Positions 37,251 through 46,610 of a stretch of 64,000 nucleotides of DNA are shown one piece after another (position 1 is the stretch's first letter; each line of letters opens with the position of its first letter). The notes below the pieces were generated by a model. The model saw only the letters and a list, made by a program, of their open reading frames with translations. It was not told the DNA's origin and did not search any database. This stretch comes from Chloroflexota bacterium (GTDB taxonomy: Bacteria > Chloroflexota > Dehalococcoidia > Lucifugimonadales > UBA2962), in contig PAAV01000055.1 of the NCBI GenBank assembly GCA_002699485.1, positions 47,278 through 111,277 on the forward strand, written 5' to 3'. The position numbers and the translations under genes were made by a program.

Positions 37251-37258
37251 TATTTATA
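37251..37258 (-). promoter_or_regulatory. Exact T4-type late promoter of the HNH gene
   Basis: TATAAATA on the minus strand, with spacer ATAAG and then the ATG of the HNH gene. No Shine-Dalgarno is visible. Confidence 0.6.
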
Positions 37259-37295
37259 TTACAATAAATAAAAACATCTCCAAAATCAGCTAAAA

Positions 37296-37303
37296 TATAA
37301 ATA
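37296..37303 (+). promoter_or_regulatory. Exact T4-type late promoter of gp18
   Basis: TATAAATA lies 43 bases before the gp18 ATG, leaving a leader of about 35 bases with an AGGGAGA Shine-Dalgarno at 37334-37340. This is the conventional layout. Confidence 0.7.
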
Positions 37304-37346
37304 TATTGGAAGCATTTTTATTCAAAATATTTTAGGGAGAGATAAT

Positions 37347-39671
37347 ATGGCCTTTCAAGTCAGTCCAGGAGTAGCCGTAGCAGAAATCGACTTAACTACT
37401 AGAGTACCCATTCCTTCTATTTCGGATGGTGCTATAGCTGGTAATTTAACATGGGGTCCCTTGGAGGAGGCAACATTAGTTACTTCAGAAGATCAGTTAG
37501 TTTCAGTATTCGGTAAACCAAATGGAAATACGTATAAAACATTTTTTAGTGCCGCAAGTTTTTTAAGTTATTCAAATAAACTAAGAGTTGTCAGGGCGGC
37601 TAGTACTACAACTGCTAAAAATGCAGTATCTGGTGGTTCTGCAATATTGATTCGAAACAATAAAGAATATCAAAATACATACGAATCTACAACAACTTCA
37701 GGAACAACTTTCACGGCAAAATATCCAGGAACGCTTGGAAATTCATTGAAAGTTTCCATATGTGTTGCAGATAGAGCAAATACAGTTGTTAATGAAAATG
37801 ATGGTACTGTTAAACTAGATAGTAATCCTACTATTGAACTTACTGGTACTGTCTCAAATAGTGATACTGGAGCAGGTATTGTAGGAACCAGCACATTATT
37901 TGATGAAGAATTAAGAATTGGAGATGTAGTTAAAATTGGTGCTTCTGCTACTAATTTTGGAATAGTAACTGCAGTTACTTCTAATACTGTAGCAACAATT
38001 TCAATGGCTAATACTGGAGTAGAAACTAATGGAATCGGAAATGGTAGTGCAGTAACCGATCAAACTCTTATTCGATTAAAGAGGTCTGCTTTTAAAGAGC
38101 CTGCTGAAAATATGCAAGGTGATCTTACCGCTTCAGCGGGAAGCACTACAGTTACAGGAGCCAATACTAATTTTTCTCGACAACTTCATGTTGGAGATAT
38201 CATCATGTGTAATGATTCTACTGGTGTTCCAACTGAACGAAGAGTATCTAGTATTACAAATACAACATCACTAATTGTTGCATCTGCTTATGATAGGGCG
38301 GTATCTTCACAAAGTACATGGACAAGGAAATGGGAATTTGCTGATTCTTTTGAACTTGCCCCTCTAACCAGTCCTTATGCTTATAATAAAACTGGATCAA
38401 AAGATGTTGGAGATCAGATACATGTTATAGTAGTAGATGAAGATGGAGATGTTTTAGGAACAAAAGATAGAAGAGGAGCAAAATCTACTTCAAATAAACA
38501 AGTTGTTGATGCATGGAGTGGATTATCAGTAGCAAACGGTGCTACAGGAGAGACAGGAGATACTTTATATTATAAAGAAGCAATAAACAATAGTTCCAAA
38601 TATATTAGATGGACAGATCATGATGCAATGGGAGATGCTCCTCAAGATGCTGGATCTAATAAAATCACTCATGATTGGGGTGATACTCTTGCTCAGGGAA
38701 ATTCTGATGCTAGATTTCAAGGATCTTTCGGTGGCGCAGGTGCAAATGGAATTATGACTGCTAGTATGTCAGGAGGAGTTGATGGATATAGTTCTTCAGC
38801 TTCAGATGAAATTACTGCTTATAGTTATTTCAAAGATCCTGCAAAAATAGATGTTTCTCTAATAATTTCAGGAGAAGCATCAAATACTATAGCCACATAT
38901 TTGATTAATGAAATAGCAGAAACTAGAAAAGATTGCGTTGTCTTTATTTCTCCTGAAGAAGCAGATGTTGTTAATAAAGAAGGAAGTGAAGTAACAAATG
39001 CAATTGCTAGAAGGAATGCATTACCAAGTACAAGTTATGCTGTTATGGATGGAAGTTACAAATACATGTTTGATAGATATAATTCTGTTAATAGATGGAT
39101 TCCAATGAATGGCGATATTGCTGGAATTTGTGCCCAAGCAGATAACGTTAATCCTTATGTTTCTCCTGCGGGATTTACAAGAGGAAATATAAAAGGTGCA
39201 GAATTTATAGCGTTTGTACCAAATAATGCTGAAAGAGATGATTTGTATATAAATGGAATTAATCCAATAGCGGCATTTCCTGGAAAAGGAAAAGTTTTAT
39301 TTGGTGATAAAACCATGTTAGGACGACCATCATCTTTTGATAGAATTAATGTACGTAGACTTTTCATTATTCTAGAAAAAGCTATAGCAAATGCGGCTGA
39401 AAATTTATTATTTGAATTTAATGATGAATTTACACGATTAAATTTTATTTCTATAATAGAGCCTTTTTTAAGAGATGTTCAATCATCTAGGGGCATAGAA
39501 GCATTTCAAGTGATATGTGATGGCTCAAATAATACGCCTGCTGTTATAAATAGAAATGAGTTTAGGGGCGATATTTTCATTAAACCAACTAAATCTATCA
39601 ATTTCATAGGATTAAACTTTGTTGCTGTTGCTTCTGGAGTTGAATTTTCTGAAGTAGTTAACGCAGTTTAA
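37347..39671 (+). CDS. 18: Tail sheath protein gp18 with two inserted beta modules
   Basis: The product has 774 residues against 659 in T4. The N-terminus VSPGVAVAEIDLTTRVP (residues 5-21) and the GAIAGNLTWGPLEEATLV, LVSVFGKPN and SFLSYSNKLRVVRA segments are diagnostic. The conserved C-terminal domain is present too (INVRRLFIILEKAIANAAEN, FEFNDEFTRLNF and LRDVQSSRGIEAFQVICD patterns, about 670-735). Residues 165-245 and 258-320 are two copies of a small beta module (GTSTLFDEELRIGDVVKIG; GANTNFSRQLHVGDIIM), also seen in other tail proteins of this phage. They should decorate the outer surface of the sheath. A strong Shine-Dalgarno and an exact late promoter precede it. Confidence 0.95.
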   Translation: MAFQVSPGVAVAEIDLTTRVPIPSISDGAIAGNLTWGPLEEATLVTSEDQLVSVFGKPNGNTYKTFFSAASFLSYSNKLRVVRAASTTTAKNAVSGGSAILIRNNKEYQNTYESTTTSGTTFTAKYPGTLGNSLKVSICVADRANTVVNENDGTVKLDSNPTIELTGTVSNSDTGAGIVGTSTLFDEELRIGDVVKIGASATNFGIVTAVTSNTVATISMANTGVETNGIGNGSAVTDQTLIRLKRSAFKEPAENMQGDLTASAGSTTVTGANTNFSRQLHVGDIIMCNDSTGVPTERRVSSITNTTSLIVASAYDRAVSSQSTWTRKWEFADSFELAPLTSPYAYNKTGSKDVGDQIHVIVVDEDGDVLGTKDRRGAKSTSNKQVVDAWSGLSVANGATGETGDTLYYKEAINNSSKYIRWTDHDAMGDAPQDAGSNKITHDWGDTLAQGNSDARFQGSFGGAGANGIMTASMSGGVDGYSSSASDEITAYSYFKDPAKIDVSLIISGEASNTIATYLINEIAETRKDCVVFISPEEADVVNKEGSEVTNAIARRNALPSTSYAVMDGSYKYMFDRYNSVNRWIPMNGDIAGICAQADNVNPYVSPAGFTRGNIKGAEFIAFVPNNAERDDLYINGINPIAAFPGKGKVLFGDKTMLGRPSSFDRINVRRLFIILEKAIANAAENLLFEFNDEFTRLNFISIIEPFLRDVQSSRGIEAFQVICDGSNNTPAVINRNEFRGDIFIKPTKSINFIGLNFVAVASGVEFSEVVNAV

Positions 39672-39683
39672 GGAGATAAATAA

Positions 39684-40265
39684 ATGGCATTCGATATAAC
39701 AGGTTTTAGACATGCAATGCATTATGATGGGCAAAGGCCTAATTTATTTCAAGTCACGGTTGCTGATAAGGCTAATATTTTTAATGGAACAGACCTGAAC
39801 TTATTTGCTAAAGCGACATCAATACCTGGAGCTGTAATTGGAACAGTTATAGTTCCTTACTTTGGTAGAGAAGTTAAAATGGCAGGTAATAGAACTTTTC
39901 CAGAATGGACTGTGACGGTTATTAATGATGAAAACTTTGCAATAAGATCACAATTTGAAATGTGGATGAATAAAATAAACAATCATTCAGCGAACTTTCG
40001 ACAAGGTACAAGTTCTACTGATTATACAAGTACAGCAAAAGTTAAGCAGTTTTCTAAAAATACAAATACATCAGCAGAATATGGATTTGTAAACATATTT
40101 CCAACCGATCTTTCAGAAATTACTTTGGATTGGGGGGATAATGATACTATTGAAGAATATACTGTAACTTTTGCGTATGATTACTGGACAAGAGTGGCAG
40201 GATCCGCTTCTGGTGGTAGTGGAGTAGTAGCTGATGATATTGAATTTGATGATGTAGAGGGCTAA
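39684..40265 (+). CDS. 19: Tail tube protein gp19
   Basis: The product has 193 residues (T4 gp19: 163) and forms the inner tube of stacked hexamers through which DNA passes. The pattern is the T4-like tube family: RHAMHYDGQRPNLFQVTV near the start, ATSIPGAVIGTVIVPYFGREVKMAGNRTF in the middle (residues 48-76 in part) and FPEWTVTVINDENFAIRSQFEMWMN. An AAGGAG Shine-Dalgarno stands eight bases before the ATG. The Gly/Ser/acidic C-terminal tail (about 170-193) is extra compared with T4. It directly follows gp18, as in T4. Confidence 0.93.
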   Translation: MAFDITGFRHAMHYDGQRPNLFQVTVADKANIFNGTDLNLFAKATSIPGAVIGTVIVPYFGREVKMAGNRTFPEWTVTVINDENFAIRSQFEMWMNKINNHSANFRQGTSSTDYTSTAKVKQFSKNTNTSAEYGFVNIFPTDLSEITLDWGDNDTIEEYTVTFAYDYWTRVAGSASGGSGVVADDIEFDDVEG

Positions 40266-40293
40266 TCCCCAAAAAACATAATTTTCTGATTTT

Positions 40294-40345
40294 GCGAGTG
40301 AATAAATATAAATTAGTACAGTACTACTATAATTATTTAACTCGC
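40294..40345 (+). promoter_or_regulatory. Dyad-symmetric hairpin and late-promoter-like motif between gp19 and gp20
   Basis: The 94-base gap between gp19 and gp20 holds nested inverted repeats sharing one centre near 40320. The outer arms are GCGAGT (40294-40299) and ACTCGC (40340-40345). The inner palindrome is AGTACAGTACT (40315-40325). The sequence between them is only partly complementary. AATAAATA at 40301-40308, and the overlapping TATAAATT, look like late promoter elements. The hairpin may be an mRNA processing or attenuation site, or a protein-binding dyad. Confidence 0.5.
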
Positions 40346-40359
40346 ATTCAGGAAATTAC

Positions 40360-42042
40360 ATGCCTATTGAACTATTCGGTTTTTCAATCGGAAAAAAAGA
40401 ACAAAAGAACGTAAAGGTTCAGACTTTTGCGGAAGCAGAATATGAAGATGGAGCATTGTCCGTAGCATCAGGTGGTGTTTATGGAACATATGTTGATACA
40501 GAAGGTGCTATAAAAAGCGAGTCTGAATTGATAAACAGATATCGTGATATGGGTCTTCAAGCAGAAGTAGAGAACGCTATTGATGACATTGTTAATGAAG
40601 CAATTGTATCATCAAAAGACAAACCCGTTGTAAGAATTAATGTAGATAATTTAAATGTTTCTGAGCCTATTAGAGACAAAATAAGACTAGAATTCAAGTC
40701 AATAAGTAAACTTTTAGATTTACAAAATTTAGGATCTGATGTTTTTAAGAGATGGTATATTGATGGTAGAGTTTATTATCATGTTATTGTTGATGAGAAT
40801 AACTTAGAAAAGGGTATTCATGAATTAAGAATATTAGATCCTAGAAAAATAAAGAAAATACGAGAAAAGAAAAAAGAAAAACAACCCGATGGTAAAACAA
40901 AAACCTCGGTTTTAGAATATTATGTTTATAATCAAAAGGGGATTTATCAATCTCAAGGACAAGTAATTGGAACTGCATTTACAAGTGCCGCCAGTGGTTT
41001 AAAGATATCTCCCGATTCGATTGTATATACACATTCAGGACTAATGAATGCTACACGTTCATTAGTTTTATCCTACCTACACAAAGCAATCAAACCATTA
41101 AATCAATTAAGAATGATTGAAGATTCTCTGGTAATTTATCGTATTTCACGGGCTCCAGAGAGAAGAATTTTTTATGTTGATGTTGGTAATTTACCAAAAT
41201 TAAAAGCAGAACAATACATGCGTGATTTAATGACACGATACAAAAACAAACTTGTATATGATGCAAACACCGGTGAAGTTAGAGATGATAGAAAACACAT
41301 GTCAATGCTTGAAGATTATTGGATGCCGAGAAGAGAAGGTGGAAGAGGAACAGAAATTTCTACCCTACCCGGTGGTTCAAATCTTGGGGACATTGAAGAT
41401 GTATTATATTTTCAGAAAAAACTTTACAAATCACTAGGTGTTCCTATTTCAAGACTTGAATCAGAAGCAAATTATACAATTGGCCGTGCTACAGAAATAT
41501 CAAGGGATGAAGTTAAATTTACACGTTTTGTTAATAAACTTCAAAGCAGATTCAGTTTAATGTTTGATGAGATTATGGAAAGACAATTAACACTCAAAGG
41601 CATAATGTCTAGAGAAGATTGGAAAAATGTTAAAAATGAAATATTTTATGAATTTGAAAACGATAGTCATTTTGCAGAAATAAAGCATAATGAACTTTTT
41701 CAAGATAGATTAAACATTTTAAGAGATTTACAAGATTATGCTGGAAAATATTTTTCACACGAATATATAAGAAAGCATATTTTGATGATGACTGATGATG
41801 AAGTCAAAACTAATGATGAACAGATGCAAAAAGAATTAGACGATCCCAGATTTTCGGGAGAAGAAGAAATGCAATTTAATTCTGTAGAAGTAGATACGAA
41901 CAATAAACAAGATATTAATGAAGATATTGATAAAAAAATTGAGGAGAAATTTGAAGTTGCGAAAAAAGAAAATGAAATTAAAGATAAAGTAAATGATATT
42001 CTTTTTTCTGTTTTAGAAGATGATGAAAAATTTGTAAGTTAA
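40360..42042 (+). CDS. 20: Portal vertex protein gp20
   Basis: The product has 560 residues (T4 gp20: 524) and is the dodecameric portal through which gp17 pumps DNA. Conserved signatures are INRYRDMGLQAEVENAIDDI (residues 60-79), the VRINVDN segment, VFKRWYIDGRVYYHVIVD (about 128-145), RILDPRKIKKIRE, FYVDVGNLPKLKAEQYMRDL and the MEDYWMPRREGGRGTEIS-type stretch MLEDYWMPRREGGRGTEI. KKLYKSLGVPISRLESE follows. The acidic, helical C-terminus (about 480-555) is longer than in T4. The T4 neighbours gp67, gp68, gp21, gp22 and gp23 do not follow. Fibre genes do, so the head genes lie elsewhere. Confidence 0.96.
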   Translation: MPIELFGFSIGKKEQKNVKVQTFAEAEYEDGALSVASGGVYGTYVDTEGAIKSESELINRYRDMGLQAEVENAIDDIVNEAIVSSKDKPVVRINVDNLNVSEPIRDKIRLEFKSISKLLDLQNLGSDVFKRWYIDGRVYYHVIVDENNLEKGIHELRILDPRKIKKIREKKKEKQPDGKTKTSVLEYYVYNQKGIYQSQGQVIGTAFTSAASGLKISPDSIVYTHSGLMNATRSLVLSYLHKAIKPLNQLRMIEDSLVIYRISRAPERRIFYVDVGNLPKLKAEQYMRDLMTRYKNKLVYDANTGEVRDDRKHMSMLEDYWMPRREGGRGTEISTLPGGSNLGDIEDVLYFQKKLYKSLGVPISRLESEANYTIGRATEISRDEVKFTRFVNKLQSRFSLMFDEIMERQLTLKGIMSREDWKNVKNEIFYEFENDSHFAEIKHNELFQDRLNILRDLQDYAGKYFSHEYIRKHILMMTDDEVKTNDEQMQKELDDPRFSGEEEMQFNSVEVDTNNKQDINEDIDKKIEEKFEVAKKENEIKDKVNDILFSVLEDDEKFVS

Positions 42043-42088
42043 AAATTTATAAATTGATTCTGGTGAAGATTTAGGTGCAGAGACATAA

Positions 42089-45000
42089 ATGAAAGACGAT
42101 CAAAAAGAGTCAAAAGACTTAGATTTAAGTAAGGTTTTAGCTACTGCTCTTGCTTATACTAAAAAAACACTTAAAAAGACTAAAGAAGAACTTGTTGAGG
42201 GTGTAAAAGAAATTTTAGATCCTGTAACTGGTGAAAAAGTCAAAGTTCTTGAAATCAAAGGTACTGAAGGTTCCAAGGGCGAAAAGGGTGAAAGAGGAGA
42301 GCAAGGAGATCCTGGCCCGAAAGGTGAACGGGGAGAAGACGGGAGAATTGGGCCTCAAGGGGTTGAAGGTCCTCAAGGAGAGCAAGGAGAGATTGGTCCT
42401 GAAGGTCCCGAGGGAGAAAAGGGCGAACCTGGTGATGATGCTGAAGTAACTAGACTTGAAATTGAAATAGAAGGCATCAAAAAAGTTGTTAAAGATGTTA
42501 GTTCAAAAGCAACTCAAACTGCAAAAAGAGTAGCAGGAGCAAGCGGTTGGGGAGAAGGCGGCGGAGGCGGCGGAGGTAATGGTGTAAATGGAACTTCTGG
42601 ATCTTCTGGAACTGCTGGAACATCTGGTGAAACTCATGGAACATCTGGATCTTCTGGTGTTGATGGATCGTTTTTAGGTACTCATGGAACTTCTGGCTCT
42701 GCAGGATCTTCTGGAGGAACAGGAAGTCATGGATCGTCTGGCTCTGCAGGAAGTTCTGGTTCTGCTGGTTCGTCTGGCTCATCTGGGTCTACAGGAACTT
42801 CTGGATCATCTGGTTTAACATATGCTTCATCTGGATCTTCTGGAACTGCTGGAACATCTGGTCGTGATGGCGGTTCTTATATTCATATTCAATCTTCAGC
42901 CGCACTTGTCTGGCTAATAAATCATAATTTAAATACTAGACCAATAAACGTATTAGTAGTAGATACTAATTATAATGTAATTTATCCAGAATCTATTCAA
43001 TTTATTGATTCCAATAATGTAAAAATAATCTGGCCCACCTCTCAATCAGGATATGCTTCAATTACTTTTGGGGAAGCATCTTCTGGAACTTCAGGAACAT
43101 CTGGATTAACATATGCTTCTTCTGGGTCTTCTGGAACTTCTGGTTCTGCAGGATCGTCTGGTTCTGCTGGATCGTCTGGCTCTGCAGGAAGTTCTGGTTC
43201 TTCAGGAACTATGGGAACTTCTGGTTCTGCGGGAAGTTCTGGAACATCTGGAACATCTGGACAAGATGGTGTACAAGGAGATACGGGAGAAGGGGGAACT
43301 TCTGGTTCGTCAGGAACTACTGGAACGCATGGAAGTTCTGGATCTGCTGGCTCTTCTGGAACTGCAGGTACTTCTGGAACAGATGGTGTACAAGGAGATA
43401 CTGGACCAGCAGGAACTGGAGGAACTTCTGGAACTTCTGGATCGTCTGGTTCTGCAGGAAGCTCAGGGTCTGCTGGTTCTTCTGGTTCATCAGGAAGTGA
43501 TGGAACTTCTGGATCGTCTGGTTCTGCAGGAAGTGCTGGTTCTGCAGGAAGTGCTGGCTCTGCGGGATCTGCAGGAAGCGCAGGAACTTCTGGAGCAGAT
43601 GGTACTTCAGGATCATCTGGATTAGATGGTGGTTTTGGGGGAGCTTCATTTTCATATGTTTATAATACTACACAAGGGACGAATGATCCAGGAACGGGTA
43701 AGTTAGCATTTACTTTAACTTCTGGTACGTTTTCAGATCCTAGTAGTGCTAATAGACTAAGAATAAGTGATACCGATCAAGATGGAACAATAATTGATAG
43801 TTTTTTAACTACAATTAACGATGTTGCTTTTAGTGATCCTAAAGGTCATTTACGAATTTATGATAAAGATGATCCTGATGAATTTATGTTATTTGGTATC
43901 AATGAATTTGATACTGTTAATCCTTCGTGGTATTATGTAAAAGTTACATATTTAGATTCTTCATTAACTGATTTTCAAAATAATACCGAACTTGTTGCAT
44001 CATTTGCAAGAACTGGTGATTCTGGAACCTCGGGTTCTGCGGGATCATCTGGTTCTTCAGGAAGTGCTGGTTCTTCTGGAAGTGCTGGCTCTGCAGGAAG
44101 TGCTGGTAGTTCTGGTTCTGCAGGAACTTCTGGGTCTGCTGGTTCTGCAGGAAGTGCTGGATCGTCTGGTTTAACATATGCTTCATCTGGTAGTTCTGGA
44201 TCGTCTGGTTTAACTTATGCTTCATCTGGTAGTTCTGGAGGAACAGGAAGTCATGGAACTTCTGGCTCTGCAGGAAGCGCAGGAAGTTCTGGCTCTGCTG
44301 GTTCTGCAGGAAGCGCAGGAAGTGCTGGATCGTCTGGACAAGATGGTGGTTCTTGGATTCATGTTCAAGATCCAGCATCATCTGTTTGGCTGATAAATCA
44401 TAATTTGGGTGTTAGACCTATTAATACTACAGTTGTAAATGAAGACTATGATGTAATTTGGCCAGAAACAATTCGATATATAAGTTCTAATACTGCTAAA
44501 TTAGTATTTACTGAACCTGTAGCTGGTTGGTGTTCATTAACTTTTGGAGAAGGTTCTTCTGGAACATCTGGTTCTTCTGGAACTGCTGGAACTGCTGGAA
44601 GTGCTGGAAGTGCTGGCTCTGCTGGTTCTGCTGGCTCTGCAGGAAGTTCTGGCTCTGCTGGCTCTGCAGGAAGTGCTGGTTCGTCTGGATGGACATATGC
44701 TTCATCTGGATCTTCAGGAAGTGCGGGAAGTACAGGTAGTGCTGGTTCTGCAGGAAGCGCAGGATCGTCTGGTTCCGCTGGATCGTCTGGTTCTGCAGGT
44801 ACATCTGGATCATCTGGAAGCGCAGGAAGTGCTGGCTCTGCAGGAAGTGCTGGTAGTTCTGGTTCTTCTGGGACTTCTGGATCATCTGGTTCTTCAGGAA
44901 GTGCTGGATCGTCTGGCTCTGCAGGAAGCGCAGGAAGTGCTGGTTCGTCTGGCTCTGCAGGATCTGCTGGAAGTGCTGGTTCGTCTGGTTCTGCTGGAAG

Positions 45001-46285
45001 TGCAGGTTCTTCTGGATTGACATATGCTTCATCTGGATCTTCAGGAAGTGCTGGTTCATCTGGTTCTGCTGGAAGTGCTGGCTCTGCGGGGTCTTCTGGT
45101 CGTGATGGTGGTTCTTTTACTCATGAGCAATCTTCAGCGGCCGCGGTTTGGTTAATAAATCATACTTTAACAAGACAAATAATAAATGTTCAAGTTTGTG
45201 ATAACAACTATAATGTAATTTATCCAGAATCTATTCAATTTATAGATGCGAATAATATAAAAATAGTATTTACTTCTCCTATAACGGGTTGGGTTACAGT
45301 AACTTATGGAGAAGGAACTTCTGGAACATCAGGTTCTTCTGGAACATCTGGATTAACTTATGCTTCATCTGGCTCCACAGGAAGTGCAGGATCTGCTGGA
45401 AGTGCTGGATCGTCTGGCTCTGCAGGATCTGCTGGAAGTGCTGGATCGTCTGGCTCTGCAGGATCTGCTGGAAGTGCTGGATCTTCTGGAAAAGACGGTG
45501 GTTTTGGTGGAGCGGCTTTTGAATATACTTTTGAAAATACGACATTTACAGGCGCATCAAGTGATCCTGGTTCTGGTAGAGTTGAAGTAGGAATTAATAC
45601 TGGATCTGCACCGACTGATTTTTCTACAGTTAACAGGATTTCTATAAGCGAATCTGATATAAATGGAACATCAACTGAAAGTTTTCTAGATCAAATTGAC
45701 AATGCAACATCTGCGATTAAAGGTCATGTAAGGATTAACAAAAAATATTCTACTGCTGAATATGTAATGTTTACAATTGATGATCTTACTAATGATTCCG
45801 GTTTTCAAGAAATAGAAGTTACGAAGATTGGGGGTCAAAATACATTATTTTCTGATGATGAAACTATAATTGTTACATTTGCAAGAACTGGTGATGCTGG
45901 AACTTCTGGAACTGCAGGAAGTTCAGGAAGTGCTGGATCATCTGGATTTTTAACAATAAATAATTCTGCGGAAGATCGTTTAATTTCTATTAATGCTGAT
46001 ACTGAAACTGGTGATGCAGAAGCAAATTTAACATTTGATGGAAATGAATTAAATGTAACTGGTAAAACTTTTTTGGTGGGTACAAGTGGAACAACTGGTT
46101 ATATTCAAATGTCTCAAAGAGATGATGTTTCTGGAAACAAACCTACTTTATCTGCAGGGGAATCTGCAGTTTTTTCTGCTTCTTCAGGAGCAGGAGGAAC
46201 AGGAATATATTTTAAACAAGGAACTGGGGACCCAGACGAATTGGTTTCTAGAAAAAAAGCAATAACTTATGGATTAATATTCTAA
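42089..46285 (+). CDS. Giant collagen-like fibre protein 1
   Basis: This 1398-residue modular fibre starts with a Lys-rich helix (1-50). A true collagen-like stretch with Pro and charged residues follows (KGEKGERGEQGDPGPKGE type, about 58-115), then a coiled-coil helix (118-147) and a poly-Gly hinge (155-163). From residue 168 on it is Gly-X-Y triplets of Ser, Ala and Thr only. Two globular modules punctuate this. One is an H module (GG-S-[YWF]-x-H-x-Q, W-L-I-N-H, F-G-E; about 68 aa) at bases 42869, 44345 and 45103. The other is an E module (F-x-Y, D-P-G-[ST]-G, K-G-H, F-A-R-T-G-D; about 130 aa) at 43627 and 45497. The C-terminal 110 residues are globular. A long host-binding fibre is the likely role. 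Confidence 0.85.
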   Translation: MKDDQKESKDLDLSKVLATALAYTKKTLKKTKEELVEGVKEILDPVTGEKVKVLEIKGTEGSKGEKGERGEQGDPGPKGERGEDGRIGPQGVEGPQGEQGEIGPEGPEGEKGEPGDDAEVTRLEIEIEGIKKVVKDVSSKATQTAKRVAGASGWGEGGGGGGGNGVNGTSGSSGTAGTSGETHGTSGSSGVDGSFLGTHGTSGSAGSSGGTGSHGSSGSAGSSGSAGSSGSSGSTGTSGSSGLTYASSGSSGTAGTSGRDGGSYIHIQSSAALVWLINHNLNTRPINVLVVDTNYNVIYPESIQFIDSNNVKIIWPTSQSGYASITFGEASSGTSGTSGLTYASSGSSGTSGSAGSSGSAGSSGSAGSSGSSGTMGTSGSAGSSGTSGTSGQDGVQGDTGEGGTSGSSGTTGTHGSSGSAGSSGTAGTSGTDGVQGDTGPAGTGGTSGTSGSSGSAGSSGSAGSSGSSGSDGTSGSSGSAGSAGSAGSAGSAGSAGSAGTSGADGTSGSSGLDGGFGGASFSYVYNTTQGTNDPGTGKLAFTLTSGTFSDPSSANRLRISDTDQDGTIIDSFLTTINDVAFSDPKGHLRIYDKDDPDEFMLFGINEFDTVNPSWYYVKVTYLDSSLTDFQNNTELVASFARTGDSGTSGSAGSSGSSGSAGSSGSAGSAGSAGSSGSAGTSGSAGSAGSAGSSGLTYASSGSSGSSGLTYASSGSSGGTGSHGTSGSAGSAGSSGSAGSAGSAGSAGSSGQDGGSWIHVQDPASSVWLINHNLGVRPINTTVVNEDYDVIWPETIRYISSNTAKLVFTEPVAGWCSLTFGEGSSGTSGSSGTAGTAGSAGSAGSAGSAGSAGSSGSAGSAGSAGSSGWTYASSGSSGSAGSTGSAGSAGSAGSSGSAGSSGSAGTSGSSGSAGSAGSAGSAGSSGSSGTSGSSGSSGSAGSSGSAGSAGSAGSSGSAGSAGSAGSSGSAGSAGSSGLTYASSGSSGSAGSSGSAGSAGSAGSSGRDGGSFTHEQSSAAAVWLINHTLTRQIINVQVCDNNYNVIYPESIQFIDANNIKIVFTSPITGWVTVTYGEGTSGTSGSSGTSGLTYASSGSTGSAGSAGSAGSSGSAGSAGSAGSSGSAGSAGSAGSSGKDGGFGGAAFEYTFENTTFTGASSDPGSGRVEVGINTGSAPTDFSTVNRISISESDINGTSTESFLDQIDNATSAIKGHVRINKKYSTAEYVMFTIDDLTNDSGFQEIEVTKIGGQNTLFSDDETIIVTFARTGDAGTSGTAGSSGSAGSSGFLTINNSAEDRLISINADTETGDAEANLTFDGNELNVTGKTFLVGTSGTTGYIQMSQRDDVSGNKPTLSAGESAVFSASSGAGGTGIYFKQGTGDPDELVSRKKAITYGLIF
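42590..45960 (+). repeat. Gly-Ser-Ala triplet repeat region, fibre 1
   Basis: Nine-base periodic DNA encodes Gly at every third residue with Ser, Thr or Ala between, interrupted by the globular modules and by seven copies of [LW]-T-Y-A-S-S-G. Reading frames in the other five phases are open here only because of the periodicity. Confidence 0.9.
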
Positions 46286-46286
46286 T

Positions 46287-46607
46287 ATGTCTATCGAAAC
46301 AAATTTAATAGCGAATACAAATAGCGCAACAGCCACGACAGTTTATACTTCATCAGGAGAGTCTGCAGTTACAACAATATTTTTTTGTAATACAGATTCT
46401 TCTGCTATTGATGTAACATGTTGGATTGTTCCTAATGGTGACACTTTGGGAGATGAACACATGATAATGAAAGAATTAACAATAAATGCAACTGATACTT
46501 TTGCTTTTGGAAGTGAAAGAATTTTAATGGGAGCAAGCGATACTATTCAAGCAATCGCTGATACAGTAGATAAAGTTTCAGTAGTAATTAGCTATACGAG
46601 TATTTAA
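46287..46607 (+). CDS. Small beta virion protein between the two fibre genes
   Basis: This 106-residue protein starts just after the fibre 1 stop, and fibre 2 starts three bases after its own stop. It reads as a single beta sandwich: TTVYTSSGESAVTTIFFCNT, VTCWIVPNGDTLGDEHMIMK, LTINATDTFAFGSERILM and DKVSVVISYTSI, with two Cys. Small proteins of this kind, with a leading S-x-A-V-T-x-I-x-x-C-N and a closing V-S-V-x-x-x-Y-x-x-I, recur next to fibre genes in marine phages as I remember them. It could be a fibre joint, an attachment protein or a chaperone. Confidence 0.7.
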   Translation: MSIETNLIANTNSATATTVYTSSGESAVTTIFFCNTDSSAIDVTCWIVPNGDTLGDEHMIMKELTINATDTFAFGSERILMGASDTIQAIADTVDKVSVVISYTSI

Positions 46608-46610
46608 TTA

